Source of the DNA: Platismatia glauca
Taxonomy: Eukaryota > Ascomycota > Lecanoromycetes > Lecanorales > Parmeliaceae
NCBI GenBank assembly: GCA_963556305.1
Contig: OY745770.1
Span: 1,364,001 to 1,428,000 of the forward strand
DNA: 64,000 nucleotides
Reading direction: 5' to 3'
Of the stretch, positions 11,149-21,936 are shown one piece after another. The notes under the pieces were generated by a model that did not search any database, was not told the DNA's origin, and saw only the letters and a list, made by a program, of their open reading frames with translations. Every line of letters starts with the position of its first letter. Position 1 is the stretch's first letter. Both the position numbers and the translations under genes were made by a program.

Positions 11149-14100
11149 TCATGTAGCCCGAGATGGCGCCTGTGGAGCTTCATAAGTAAAATCAGAAGCA
11201 AAACCCGTTGAGCTGTTCGTATTTTCTACCACCGTTGCTGCCGTTACGTTTTTAGTCCTCTCCTGTACCTGTAGCTCCTGCCTTTGCTGCCGGCGCGGCG
11301 TTTGGGTATTTTTTCTTTGCATGGGAGTGGTATCCTCCTCTCCAGTACTATCTATTGACGTATCACCTTCCGGGTTCATATTATGATTTGATAAACCAAA
11401 TCTGTTAAGCCGTTGATACTTGCCCTTTTCCACAGGTTTTCGCCCTTCCCGTACCTGTTGTGCTCGAAGTGCTGCACCATCGTCGCTCTCTTCAGTCATC
11501 ACTCGGCGCTTCCGTGCTCGATACTCTCTCACGTCATCCTCATATGTACTACAATCTTGCCCTTCCTTATGTGCTTTATCCTCCCGCACAACCTCTTGGG
11601 CTTCGTCTGCTTGCACACCACCTTGGACCTTATCATTATGTGCTGCATCCTCATATGCTCCAACCTCGTGGGCTCCATCCTCATGTGCTCCATCCCCATG
11701 GGCTCTATCTTCTTGCCCGTTCTCTTGCGTTTGATGTTCATGCACCCGCTCTTGTACTCCATGCTCTTGGCCGCTCCCTTGAGCCTCAGGCTCATGGGCT
11801 TCCTCCGTTAGCCTCTCCTTTTGGCCCTTTCCTTGTACTATATCCTGTTGTGGTCCGTACTCTTGTACCGGACTATTTTCACCTTTGGATGCTGGAACAT
11901 CCACTTGAGTACCACCTTTCTGGACTGCGTTTATTAAATATTTCTGCGCTCGTACTTCAGGTACACTTCGATCGGCATCTATTCCTCCATACTCGAGCTC
12001 TAAGGGAGATGGCAGTTCAAGATCTGCCAGTTCTTCTTGACCTTGTCTTTGTAGCTCCGCCATGTCTCGCTCGTCTCGCTCCTGAATTGTCCCTGACTCA
12101 TCCAGCTTACTCCCCAATATCTTTGGCTCCACGCTCTTTTGCCCTCGTTTCTGCTTCAATTTATCCTTCTTTAACTTCTTAAGGCGTTTCTCTTGGTTGT
12201 GCAGCTCGCTAGTGTCTGCCGTAAGCTTTTTTCGTTGTTCTTTGTGCTTCAGTTCTTGTTTCTCAAGATCGCTTACGTACTCCGCAAGCTTTTGTCGCTG
12301 TTCTTTCTGCCTTTGCTCTTGGTTCCCGAGCTCGTCCGCGACCGCTGCGAGAGTGTTTCTTCGTTCCTCCTGCTTCTGCTCTTGTAAAAGCAGCTCGCTT
12401 GCGTCCGCCGCGAGTGTTTGTTGTTGTTCCTCCTGTCTTTGTTTTCGATTGGATAGCTCTTTTTCTTCCCTCGCAAGAGTTTGAAGTTGTTCTTCTCGCT
12501 TTTGCTCTTGCTCTCTAATGGCACTGGCGTCCCCCGCAAGCTTTTGATACATCTGTTCTTGCTCTTGTTTGCCTTCTTTTAGCGCGATTGCGTCGGAGAG
12601 AAGCTTTTGTCTTCGTCGCTCTTGTTCTTGCTCTTGCTCTTTGAGTGCGATTACATCCCTTGCAAGCCTCTGCCGGTATTGTTCTTGCTCTTGCTCTTGC
12701 TTTTCAAGCGTATTTACATCGGACAAGAGTTTTTGTGGTTGTTGATCCTTTTCTTGATCTTGTTCTTTGAATGCGCTTGCATCTCTTACGAGCTCTTGCC
12801 GGTACTGCTCTTGTTCTTGCCCTTCCTCTTCAAGTATGTTTGTATAAGACAAGAGCCTTTGTCGTCGCTGTCCTTGCTTTTGCTCTTGTTCTTTGATGGT
12901 ACCTGCGTCCCATACAAGTTGCTGCCGATGAATTTCTTGCTCTTGCTCCTGTTTTTTGATTGTGCTTTCGTCAGACAAGAGCTTTTGTCGTTTTTGTTCC
13001 AGCCTTTGCTCCTCTTCCACGAGAGCATTTGCGTCCCCCGCGAGCTTCTGCCGATATTGCTCTTGTTCATACCCCTTTTTCCAAGCACGCTTTCTTCTAA
13101 CAAGAGCTTTTGTCGTTGCATTGTTGTTTCTTGTGCAAGAGCCCCTTTTGCTTGGATTGGAGGTCTTTGTTCGTCTCCCTCTCCCTCTCCATCCTGCATC
13201 ATTGTGTCTTCTGTTTGTTCTCCATCAACCTCCATATGCTCAGCCCCTCGTGTCGGATCTTCTGTTGGCAAATGAGCCGACTGAGTCAGACGCAAAGCCG
13301 AGGATGATAATTCTCCTGTCGCTGTAGTAAGATTCTGTTGTGGCTTGGACTCTTCCGGCATCCCATAGAACTTCAAGTACGTGGATCTTAACCTGAAGTA
13401 GGACGTGATCCCCTCGGATTGTTCGTACCTATTGTCAAGTAAATGAGTGATAAACAGAAATTTGCGGTCTTCTTCGTAATTTTGAGTATGTGGTATTCCG
13501 CATCTGTCTTTTCTAATTTCCCCTGGACCATCCGTGATGAGCGCAGGCTTTTCGTTTCCTCTTACTAACGTTGGGTCTGCTGACTTTGGAAACTGCTTTA
13601 AGGCGGTGATCTCGGACGATTCAAACCCCAAGCGGTTGGCAAGATCAGCCATCTCGCGCAACCTTGTTGTGTCCAACGTGGCCCTTGGCTTTGCCAAAAG
13701 GTCCTTCCCACTGGGTTTTTTGGGGATTTCGCGGTGGTAGCGCATAGCGAAGGCGCATAGTTGTCGATATCCCAGGTCAATTCGACAAGCGGAGTTTGCT
13801 GGCACAGACTCGAACGTCGTTTCATTTTCCTGCACCAGTGCCGAGTCTACGCTCTGATTTATACCGGTATATATCTTATTCATTGCCGTGCAGAGCGTTT
13901 CTCGCGGACCTAGGCATACGAGCCATTTGGAACATTCGGCCCATGCCTCAAGGCATTTGACATTCTCAAAGAATTCGAACAGAGAAGGAACCAGACCTTT
14001 AAAAGATTGTAGCCTAATCCAGATCCCCTCGCGTTCTTGTTGGCTAAAACGGCCAAAGAGTTCCCCGCCCAGTATTTTACAATGTAGAATTTGGGCATCT

Positions 14101-14542
14101 AGTGTTGATGCCCATGGCGCGGTGAGCTGTAACCCTTCCACAGTGGCTTGGTCTACCTTTTCCATCGCGGTCTTGTCTTGCTGAAGGAGGTCAGACCAGA
14201 ATCGCTTGGTGTATTGAAGGTAATGTAAGATTTCCTAGCAATCGATGAGCGCATTCATACGGTCGGCGACGGGACAGTTACCTCATCGCATCTGATTGCG
14301 AATATCTTGTGTAGGGTACTAATTCTCATCCCTGTTAAGAGCGCAGGTATCTCCAAGAAAGCATCAAAAGCAAGGGTGAATTCCCTATGCCGGAATAGTT
14401 GTTTCAAATTTCTGGCTCTATGTGGAGAGAGAAGATTCCACCATTGCATTTCCAAACTGGACTGCTTCTGGGACCGATAGTTGCGTATCTTCCTATAGAT
14501 CTCACCGTCAGAGTTTTTCGCTTCCTTCGCGTACTCTTCCAT
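11149..14542 (-). CDS. DUF3723-family protein with repeat coiled-coil tail, apparent frameshift
   Basis: Exon 1 runs 14542-14282. A 47-nt intron (14235-14281) precedes exon 2, and the join restores RCDEEILHYL, characteristic of DUF3723. Family features include RNLKQLFRH, GMRISTLHK, the FFENVKCLEAWAEC region, and a second block (YRQLCAFAMRYHREIP). The family is fungal, of unknown function, expanded in accessory DNA and often reported among Starship cargo. After about residue 450 the protein becomes a glutamine/glutamate-rich coiled coil of 22-residue repeats, then a His/Glu/Gly-rich region with a short HEDGA-type repeat. The DUF3723 frame and the repeat frame do not agree. The switch falls at an A5G4 run near 13069-13077 inside the repeats, suggesting a frameshift or assembly error. 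An intron starting GTATGA there is a less likely alternative. Confidence 0.75.
12170..13130 (-). repeat. 66-bp coding repeat array (22-residue coiled-coil units)
   Basis: About 14 degenerate copies of a 22-residue unit of the form EQEQEQYRQKLLSDASALKE, read on the minus strand. Alternating LLSDA and LARDA versions hint at a 44-residue higher-order period. The array starts before the frame switch, showing both frames belong to one original gene. Confidence 0.8.
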
Positions 14543-15568
14543 GCTGAACTAGAGGAGAATGGACTGGATTGTTCCTGATGGTGATAAGAGCCCGCCAACT
14601 GCCACCGTGTGTCCCGGGGAAAGTTTCCTAAGTCCATTGTTCCAGAAGCTTTAAATACCTTTGAATAAAAGTGATCCAATACTGGCTCATTCACAAGGGG
14701 GTCAGAATTGGAGCTAGGTGCCAGAATTGGCTGATTACCGCCATTCGTCCTAGGAGATCTGTCCTGAGCACATTTTCCCAGGATCATTAACACCGCTGGA
14801 CCCAATAACGGCTCATCCTGGATGCCACTTCGGCCCAGGAGAATTCTCCTGGGACAAACTTCCTAGGACAGGCGGAATCAGGCAGGTGAACCGCTCCAAT
14901 GCGCTGTGAAATCGAAGTATTACACGAGTTTATCAATTTTCTCACAGAAAGCACAACAGTATAGGCAGGCATGGCGAAAGTGAAAAGCGAACGGCTCCTT
15001 TGAGAAAAGCTTCGCAAGCGGACAACAAATATCATACATACAAATCAACGGAAGAATCGAACTGGCCTCCTCCCGAAAGAGAAACGTGAGAACGCTCGGT
15101 CTACGGTCAGACCACTACTGAAGATAACAGGGGATGCACGGCCACCAGTGGCACAGATGTCCTGCAGATTTTCACGGTCCTAAACCTCGGGGAACTCAGA
15201 GGATGCGAAAAGCCAATCAGCCTAATAAATACCAAGTCGGCTTCAGATTTCTCGATAAGGCGGAACACAATAATGATCGCGCCCTTGCTAGCAGACGTAC
15301 CTTGTGACTGCAGCCCAGAATAAGTCATTACTGCGAGGAGGGTTGGAAGGTATGAAATTTATAATGATAATGTGGCTGACCTGTTTGATAGGTTCGCAAC
15401 GGGGAGATTGAAAGAAGTCTGGGCATGGATATCTAGGAGTTGTGCTATAATTGCCTTGATAACGTCAATTGTAAAACACTCAATCTCTCTTACTTTTGGG
15501 TCATAATCGCCTCAAGAGCAAGATTGAAGACTTGTGAAGATATGCTCCCTCATTCTCCTAATATGCAA
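14543..15568. other. Intergenic with repeat cluster
   Basis: No convincing gene; several minus frames of 70-130 codons lack family features. Holds the promoter of the DUF3723 gene and a cluster of the dispersed repeat (14665-14830). Confidence 0.5.
14665..14830. repeat. Degenerate TTGGAGC/ATTGGC motif cluster
   Basis: CCAATACTGGCTCATT, CAGAATTGGAGCTAGG, CAGAATTGGCTGATT and CCAATAACGGCTCATCC occur in about 165 bases, related to the other clusters. Confidence 0.4.
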
Positions 15569-17313
15569 TCACTTCTGGCCTTTCCCCTTTGGTTTCTTGA
15601 ACACAGGTTCGGAGGTCTGAGATGACGGAAGTTCCGGTTCTGTCTGTTGTGAGTACGAGGTGGTCAATTGGCTGTCGTTTTGTTCGGAGGACTCAATATT
15701 TGATTGCTGCGAGAGGGGCTGCACAATAAAGACTTCCGGGTCGGGTAGTTGATCCGCTGCGGAAGTAATCCTTTCGTGGTGGATTCGACGAAAGTCGTGA
15801 TAAACGCTCAGTGTGAATTTGTAGGCCGTCCATCTTTCCTCTCCGTCTCGGCTAATAAGACTAAAATGATGAATCAGATGGCGGTAGAAGGTAGTGTCCT
15901 TTCCTTTAATCAGGGCATAATGACCATAAATCTTTACAGCCTGATGATCGTGCGAGACTGAGAAGGTAAGGATCTTTTGATGAAGCTCATCTTGACGCGA
16001 CACTAATCTATATAGCTCGACGACGGCGTTTGCGGCAACGGCGACGCTATGAGCGTTCTGTCGATCTGCGACGTTGAGAGCTTCGTTACCGCATTTCACC
16101 TCCGCTGTGAGGAATGGGAAATACATCTCATCTGTAGCCACCAGACGAGATGTAGTCTGCCAATCACCAATAGAGGGTTGCAACTTCTTGAGTTGGTCAG
16201 AGGTGAATGCCGACGATTTAAGTCCTACAGCAAAGTCGGGCTGCGGCCGAGGACCCTTAATAAGAGGGATGGATTTGATCCAGCTTTCATCGACGGTTTC
16301 GATCAAGTGCTTAAGATGTGTTGCCCCACGACGAGCCATTTCTTCTGGAGCAGGAACGATCAACCGACCAATATCCTGAATAACTCTTGCCTCGTTTCGG
16401 TTTGATATATCTTCCAAAGTCCATTCAAATAGATCATCGTTAAACAGAGAGTCTTTGGGTACTGGCTGTTCTTTGTTGAGTAATTCTCGGCAAAGAGCTT
16501 TGTCAACTTTGGTCGCTCGCAAGTGCGGTTCAGGCTGGCCCATGTAGATGCCGACGGATTTAAGTATCTGCTCATAGCGCCGACTCTTGACGAGAGGATT
16601 TTTTCCTTCTCTCAAAGACACGCCGCTAATATCCGATTCATGTTTGCTGAGAGACGGAGTCGACCTCTTCCGGGTAAGTGAATGAGTCATGCTACTATCT
16701 TGCTTGAAATTTGCTCCAGACCAGCTTCCTTCTTTGATCCAACGACGGATGGCGTTGGCGTCGTTATTCTTGGTGTTGCTACGAAGATCTGTAAGTCTTG
16801 CGCGTTCAACAGCACGGTTTATAGGTGAGGTTCGTTGACGTTTTCGGGTAGGCCTTTGATGGGCTTGGAAAGGTAGACGGGCAGCTCTTTTGGCCTCAGG
16901 TTTGTGATTCTGTCCAAGCTCTTCACTCCGCTTCCGCTTTCGATCTAGATTGGCAAGGTTGACTGATTCCTGTGGGCGCTTTGGCCTGAGTCAGTGGTCG
17001 CAGTTGTACACCAAGGGTTGTAGGATGTACCTCTTTGTCGGGTGTGATACTGGTTGGAGAAGGAAGTTGAAATAGTTGCTCTTGAATCTCCGGTTGCTGA
17101 TGGAGACGTATACTCTTTTCTAGACGTGCGCTCCTACGAACAGATGTAAGAGGCTCTTTTTTCTCAATACCGCGTGGGTGTGCCGCTACGGGCTATCAGC
17201 TGAAGAAACAATCATGCATGTGTGGTAGCGGTTTTACCTTGGTTTTTCAATGGGTCTAGCAAAAGTTGCCGCCCATATCTCTTAACATCTGACTTTGCTC
17301 GTGGTGGGGACAT
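15569..17313 (-). CDS. DUF7924-like fungal protein with PD-(D/E)xK-like core
   Basis: Predicted 543 residues. Exons 17313-17238, 17185-17031 and 16969-15569; introns of 52 and 61 nt have GT..AG ends and keep frame. The N-terminal third is basic and nuclear-like (DRKRKRSEE, TRKRQRTS). The conserved C-terminal domain matches an abundant fungal family of unknown function that I associate with DUF7924: QPDFAVG, then FLTAEVKCG, DRQNAHS, AVVELYRLV, SHDHQAVKIYGHY, and TTFYRH. The spacing of PD and E-x-K resembles the PD-(D/E)xK nuclease fold; that reading is inference. The C-terminal tail is low complexity. It lies in the accessory-looking block beside the DUF3723 gene. Confidence 0.65.
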
Positions 17314-18212
17314 GATGATTGGGAACGAGGGGACGGGAGGCACATGTCTTTATTGCCGCTGGTGCGCAGAAGGATGGAGTGTAAAGAACATGCCAGCAGG
17401 AAGTGTGGTGGTTGGCAGGCAACGAAACCTTGGCGGCGGCACAGTCTTGGGGCTGCGGCAGTTACTAACCTAATCGGTCCTTAGGTTATCGGGATCACCC
17501 GCCGCCAGCCTGAAACATATCGTTCTACTTTTAGATTGATCAGATCGCGAGGAAAACGACTTGCATGAGAGATGGGAGTCGGTGAACGTTACACTAAACG
17601 TTTGTTTCTCTTCCTTACCCTTGGCGCTGTGACGCGGTATTTAGCCTTGTTCATGACTCCATTGCCTACCTCGGCTACAGTGAGCTTCGAAGTCAACCTT
17701 CCTCCTCCTTGTGCATCCCAGTCATCTCTTAAATGACGTTCACATTCGGCCGGCCTTTGGGTTGGATGAAAATAAAAGAAGATGAGGGAGATTCTACCGG
17801 CATGCAGAACATCACCTCTTGTTGATTGAAGGGTTTGATAGGAGGTAGGCCTAAGACCGGTGAGTCATTGGGCAGGAAGGCGTGGGTTGCAAATGGCCAC
17901 TAAGCGTAAATAGGGGATTCTGCATATGCAGGGTCGAACTACCAGGCCAATGAAGCCTCAAAGGGCTATCATGGTGATTTACACCCCGAATACATAAAGC
18001 TAGATAAGGTAATAGTGCGGTGGAAGGCTGACAAGAGATTTCTGCCCGGCGAGCTAAACACATCTTTTATGTAGGAGTTGATCTGCAACTGAATCGCCCA
18101 CTGATCATTGCTTTCAAAACCAGCCCGCAGATACTTCAACAGAAGCATCTCTGCATCTCTCCTCCGAGAGATTAACGACCAGCTTTGACTCAATTTGCAC
18201 CACGCCAGTAAA
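17314..18212. other. Intergenic between divergent genes
   Basis: About 900 bases holding the divergent promoters of the DUF7924-like gene and the small gene at 18213. No supported frame or repeat. Confidence 0.45.
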
Positions 18213-18571
18213 ATGCCCAAAAAGAGAGCTCAACCGCCAACCCCTCCCGACTTGCCTGCAGTGCCTTCCGATTCGAGGAAGAAGGCATACTATCCTGCCG
18301 GGAATAAAGTGTATTATTGTCGACAGGGGAGTAAGAATCCGCTGATGAATCTCTTTCCGTTAATTTGCAACTAATTTCCCGTTAGGCAATGTATGGCGGA
18401 CAGGGACAGTGGATAATGGCACCTCCAGCACTCAACTCCATATTGTTTGTCACCTCTTGGAAGTCTAACTTTTACGTCAAGTGCCTGATATCAATCATAT
18501 TGTAGATCCGGGACGACGCTTCTGGACAGAAGCTGAACATCAATGCAGAATACATAAGGGAAAAAACCTAA
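18213..18571 (+). CDS. Possible small basic protein
   Basis: Tentative 86-residue gene. Exons 18213-18330, 18386-18462 and 18506-18571, with introns of 55 nt (GTAAGA..TTAG) and 43 nt (GTCTAA..GTAG), keep one frame. It starts MPKKRAQPPTPP and contains AGNKVYYCRQGSNVWRTGTV, which resembles a short Tudor- or chromo-like strand pattern. An alternative frame after exon 2 reads VPDINHIVDPGRRFW, which also looks protein-like, so the 3' structure is uncertain or the gene is decayed. No family is claimed. Confidence 0.35.
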
Positions 18572-18764
18572 TCCTCTAGGATGCAAAACAAGGGTATTGG
18601 CTTGCATTGGGGGTTCAAATAGCTCGCTCTTCGTTAATTTTGAAATATCTTTTGGCAATTTCATTGCTCAGATATCTACAATCTGGTCTGCTTAAGGAAC
18701 ATACCCAAATTCAATGTTGGACTTGGGACTCGCTCTTTTAAAAGCAAAGGAACTATAAGCGTTA

Positions 18765-20379
18765 TCAGGGCTTTAGGCAGTTGTCAATCCACGCCCATAA
18801 TTTCTTGTCCGCAACAAAGATATTTCCATTGCCTCTAATCCCGTGAGCTAATGATCGATGGTATCGCAAAGACCACTGAGAAACCAAAGTCAGCTTTCTT
18901 GCAATTGCCAGTCGCCATACCTCGTCACGGAAGTATTCCCTCTCCACTCTAGCCACTTGCTCCGTTGTCTGGTCATCTTTCTTCAATTCCTTGTATAGTG
19001 ATATATACTGCTGTGACGACTGCCTTGAGCGAAAGAGTTCCGAGATGTCTTGATCGTGATTTCCAATAGAATTCCAGAGGGCTGTGAAGAGATGATAATC
19101 CGTAGTGGAATCAAAGTTCAAGATACGAGAGAGTAGCCAAGCCGGACGACTACAGCTCAATGTCCGAAATAATGCCATCTCATCTTCGATGTTTTCGCAT
19201 GATGTAGTCTCTTGAAGTGCGGATCGAAATCCATTTTCAAACGCGGGCAAAAGTGATACATCAACTTCATGTCGTGATTGCGGTAGACCGGGGGCGGTGA
19301 GGAGTATAGATAGAGGCACAGAAGAACAGAATGCCCAGTCAATTATGCATGTGATGTTAAAATCTTCGTCAACGAATATATTATCGACGCTAAAGTCAGG
19401 ATGATAGATCGAGAACCGGTATTGACGGGCGTTCAAAAGGGTGTTTGATACATCGTTCGTCCGCCTTGTAATTATTTCCGAGAGCACCTCGCCAGCAATG
19501 ACATAGTCGGACCTATTTTCTGAACTATCAATCTTGGATTGCACAGTAACGAAATCACTCCACCTATCTGACGCTTTCCGAAATTCAGCATAGTCGTTGT
19601 ACTCGCTTCGCGCGGGGATAGGCGCAAAGAAGCAGTGATGACCTAATTGAAGATATTTCACATGTTCCAAGAATGCCGAGACATGAGCCTCGTAATAGTG
19701 CTTCTCGGATTTGAAAGGTCCACGATTGATATCTTCCAGTGATTGCCGTTCATGCAGTAGCAGGCCACGGGATAGACAGGTTCTGATTTGAAATTCCCCG
19801 TCTTCCTCAAAGAGTGATCCAGCCTCATTGAAACAAAGTCGAGATAGTTGCCATATAATGACTCCCAGCTGGAACATAACTTTTATCTTCTTTTCTTGGG
19901 ACATCTTGGGCTCATCTTTCTCTGAGTCCTTCCATGTGTGCTGTAGAGGCGAGCCGGGAGCTTTACTCATGAGGATATAAGGGATACCGATATCGTTGTC
20001 TCTAGAACAACTATCTGATCATCAGCCCGCTCCGAAATCGAATGAGGAGAATGATCTACCTGTATGCAAAGACTTCAGGAACCGGGATTGTACTGTTGGC
20101 CCTGATGTACATAAGAGTAGCTGCTTCACTAGCCAATAGCGAGAGGTTCGTTTCATCCGACTTGATTGCATCGTCGTCTCGTGGGGAGCGGAGTACCCAC
20201 TTCACCCCGTCATGGAACGAAATTAGGATTGTCCAGTTGAAGCTACCACATGCTGGTATCTGAGAAGTATCGCAAAAGCAACGTTGCCCTCCACGTAGAC
20301 TGCTGACCAAACGGCAAAGAGCAGGCGCATTGAATTCTGCATATTGGAAGGCGGTCGCGCGTTCACACTTTGATGGCAT
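18765..20379 (-). CDS. Aminoglycoside phosphotransferase (APH)-fold kinase-like protein
   Basis: Predicted 518 residues. Exons 20379-20060 and 20001-18765, with a 58-nt intron (20002-20059) whose removal joins VPEVFAYR to DNDIGIPYILM, the usual hinge of this family. N-terminal lobe: the SFNWTILISF strand and VKWVLRSPR, which carries the likely ATP-contacting lysine. Catalytic loop: YHPDFSVDNIF, with the expected Asp and Asn, and the metal-binding Asp in IIDWAF. Fungal APH-like proteins form a very large family. They are generally assumed to phosphorylate small molecules, but substrates are mostly unknown; the name does not imply drug resistance. The C-terminal 170 residues are an extended helical tail. 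Confidence 0.8.
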
Positions 20380-21041
20380 GCCTCATAGCGGAATATCAAA
20401 GGTGTGGTTTTGCGAGGAAGTGAGAGACATCATGGTTCTGCCTACTCCGGGATGTCTTGGCAGGGACGAACGGGCTAATCCGTTACGGAAGCCTTACCGG
20501 AAATCCCCTGAACGCTTCAACAATCAAAGGATCTTGTGGTGGCGAAGTCTAGGCAGCAGGCGGGGCTTCAAGGTAATTAAAACAACGAGGGCAGCTCAAG
20601 CCGAAGACTAGGGGACCCATTTCAGGCTCCCACCTGCTGCGCCCCTACACTGCCCTACAGTGCTCCCTCTTGCTCCCTCAGTGCTCCCTCGTGCTCCCTC
20701 AGTGCTCCCCCCTGCTCCCTCGTTGCTCCCCCTTGCTCCCTCGCTGCTCCCTCTAAAGCGGCCCTGCTCCCTTTCCCGTCCCAGAACGGCAATTTCAAAT
20801 CCTAAGTTCGGGGTGTATATAATGTATATATATTATAACGAAAAGATAAACATAGGTGTGCAGGTATTTCTGTCACCCTCGTGGGGGCCTTGGAATGATT
20901 TCCGTGCTCTTCTTAACATTGAACTCACCCCTACCGCAAAAGCCCTTGTTCCTCTGCCTAGCCGCTTCGGAAAGCCAGTCACCGCAAAAAAGGTGTCTCC
21001 TCGCTCACATCTTGCCGCTCCTCATGTAGACCGACAAAAGC
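20380..21041. other. Intergenic with minisatellite
   Basis: Promoter side of the APH-like gene on the left and of the gene at 21042 on the right. The minisatellite is listed separately. No gene is supported. Confidence 0.5.
20650..20775. repeat. TGCTCCCTC minisatellite
   Basis: At least eight imperfect units of about 10-13 bp with core TGCTCCCTC, for example AGTGCTCCCTC, GTGCTCCCTC and TTGCTCCCCC. The strand is strongly C-rich. On the minus strand the core is GGGAGCA, reminiscent of the TGGAGC motif further left, but the relation is uncertain. Confidence 0.8.
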
Positions 21042-21630
21042 ATGGGATCCAGCCAGTCTAAGCCAGTTAATGACCTACCAGCTGCCCCGTCTCCGGCTGC
21101 AACAGTCCCCGAGGTAGAAAAGTTTTTCTGCGACTACTTCCGGGCAACCGACGTCTCAGCAACTCAGGATGAAGCGATAACGAAGGCGAGGAATTTGCGT
21201 ATCAACGGTATAGGGCTTTACCTTCTGCCATCAGATTCATTCAAGGATGCATTTGGCGCTGAAGGACGAGGGATCTACGAGCTGCTTGTGAACGGGGATT
21301 ACGGATATGTAAGCCATCTATCATCTTGATGAAAGGGACATTCAAATTGACAGCTAATAAGTCTAGGGCGGATCGCTCTGGCCTTTTCTCAAATTATGCT
21401 CAAGGTGCCTCACACTTGCTGGCACAAGTACTGGCCTCTTCCAGTACGCAAAAGAACCCAAGGATCGAAACTTCATCTTTGCCTACGTCGCCATGGGGGT
21501 CATCACAGCAATCGTGTTCCTCCATCACTTCTTCGGTTCTCAACGGCTCATCCGGTCTCAGCGATTCCCTCAACGCCTCAAGATCCGCTTCCCATCTGCC
21601 GCTCAATCCCGGACGAAGAAGACCGGGTAG
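21042..21630 (+). CDS. Small, possibly N-myristoylated membrane protein
   Basis: Predicted 176 residues from exons 21042-21308 and 21367-21630, with a 58-nt intron in phase 0. The N-terminus MGSSQSK fits an N-myristoylation signal (Gly2, Ser/Thr at 6). A soluble helical part follows (VEKFFCDYFRATD), then a hydrophobic segment (FIFAYVAMGVITAIVFL) likely to span a membrane, and a short basic tail. I do not recognise the family. The gene is convergent with the PAP2 phosphatase gene, about 300 bases away. Confidence 0.6.
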
Positions 21631-21936
21631 CGGGGGAGGTAGTTGGAGGATTCGTAGCAATGTGTTCACAATGTCCAAGTAACCATGCAGGGCGCGATCC
21701 GAGATCATGGCGTCGGAGTGTTGGCGTCCAGGACTTCTGATGCAGATTTCCGTACTGACATTCACAATCTCATTCGGAGTTGCCAAATCCATGCAGATAT
21801 CAACTGCATGTCCTTTGAGAGGATCTGGTGCAACAGCGTTCACGACGGCCAAATACGCACGGAAAGATCGACGGATGCCAACCTACGTATCTCGAATGAT
21901 CGGGGTTCTGTTGGAACAGGGTATCCTTTTCAAATG

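Noticed and set aside
12607..13275. Leucine-rich plus-strand frame of 222 codons
   Set aside because: It is the antisense of the Glu/Gln repeat array, which naturally yields Leu/Phe-rich peptide; not a membrane protein.
21400..21852. 150-codon minus-strand frame
   Set aside because: It overlaps exon 2 of the 21042-21630 gene and has no family feature; read as a shadow frame.
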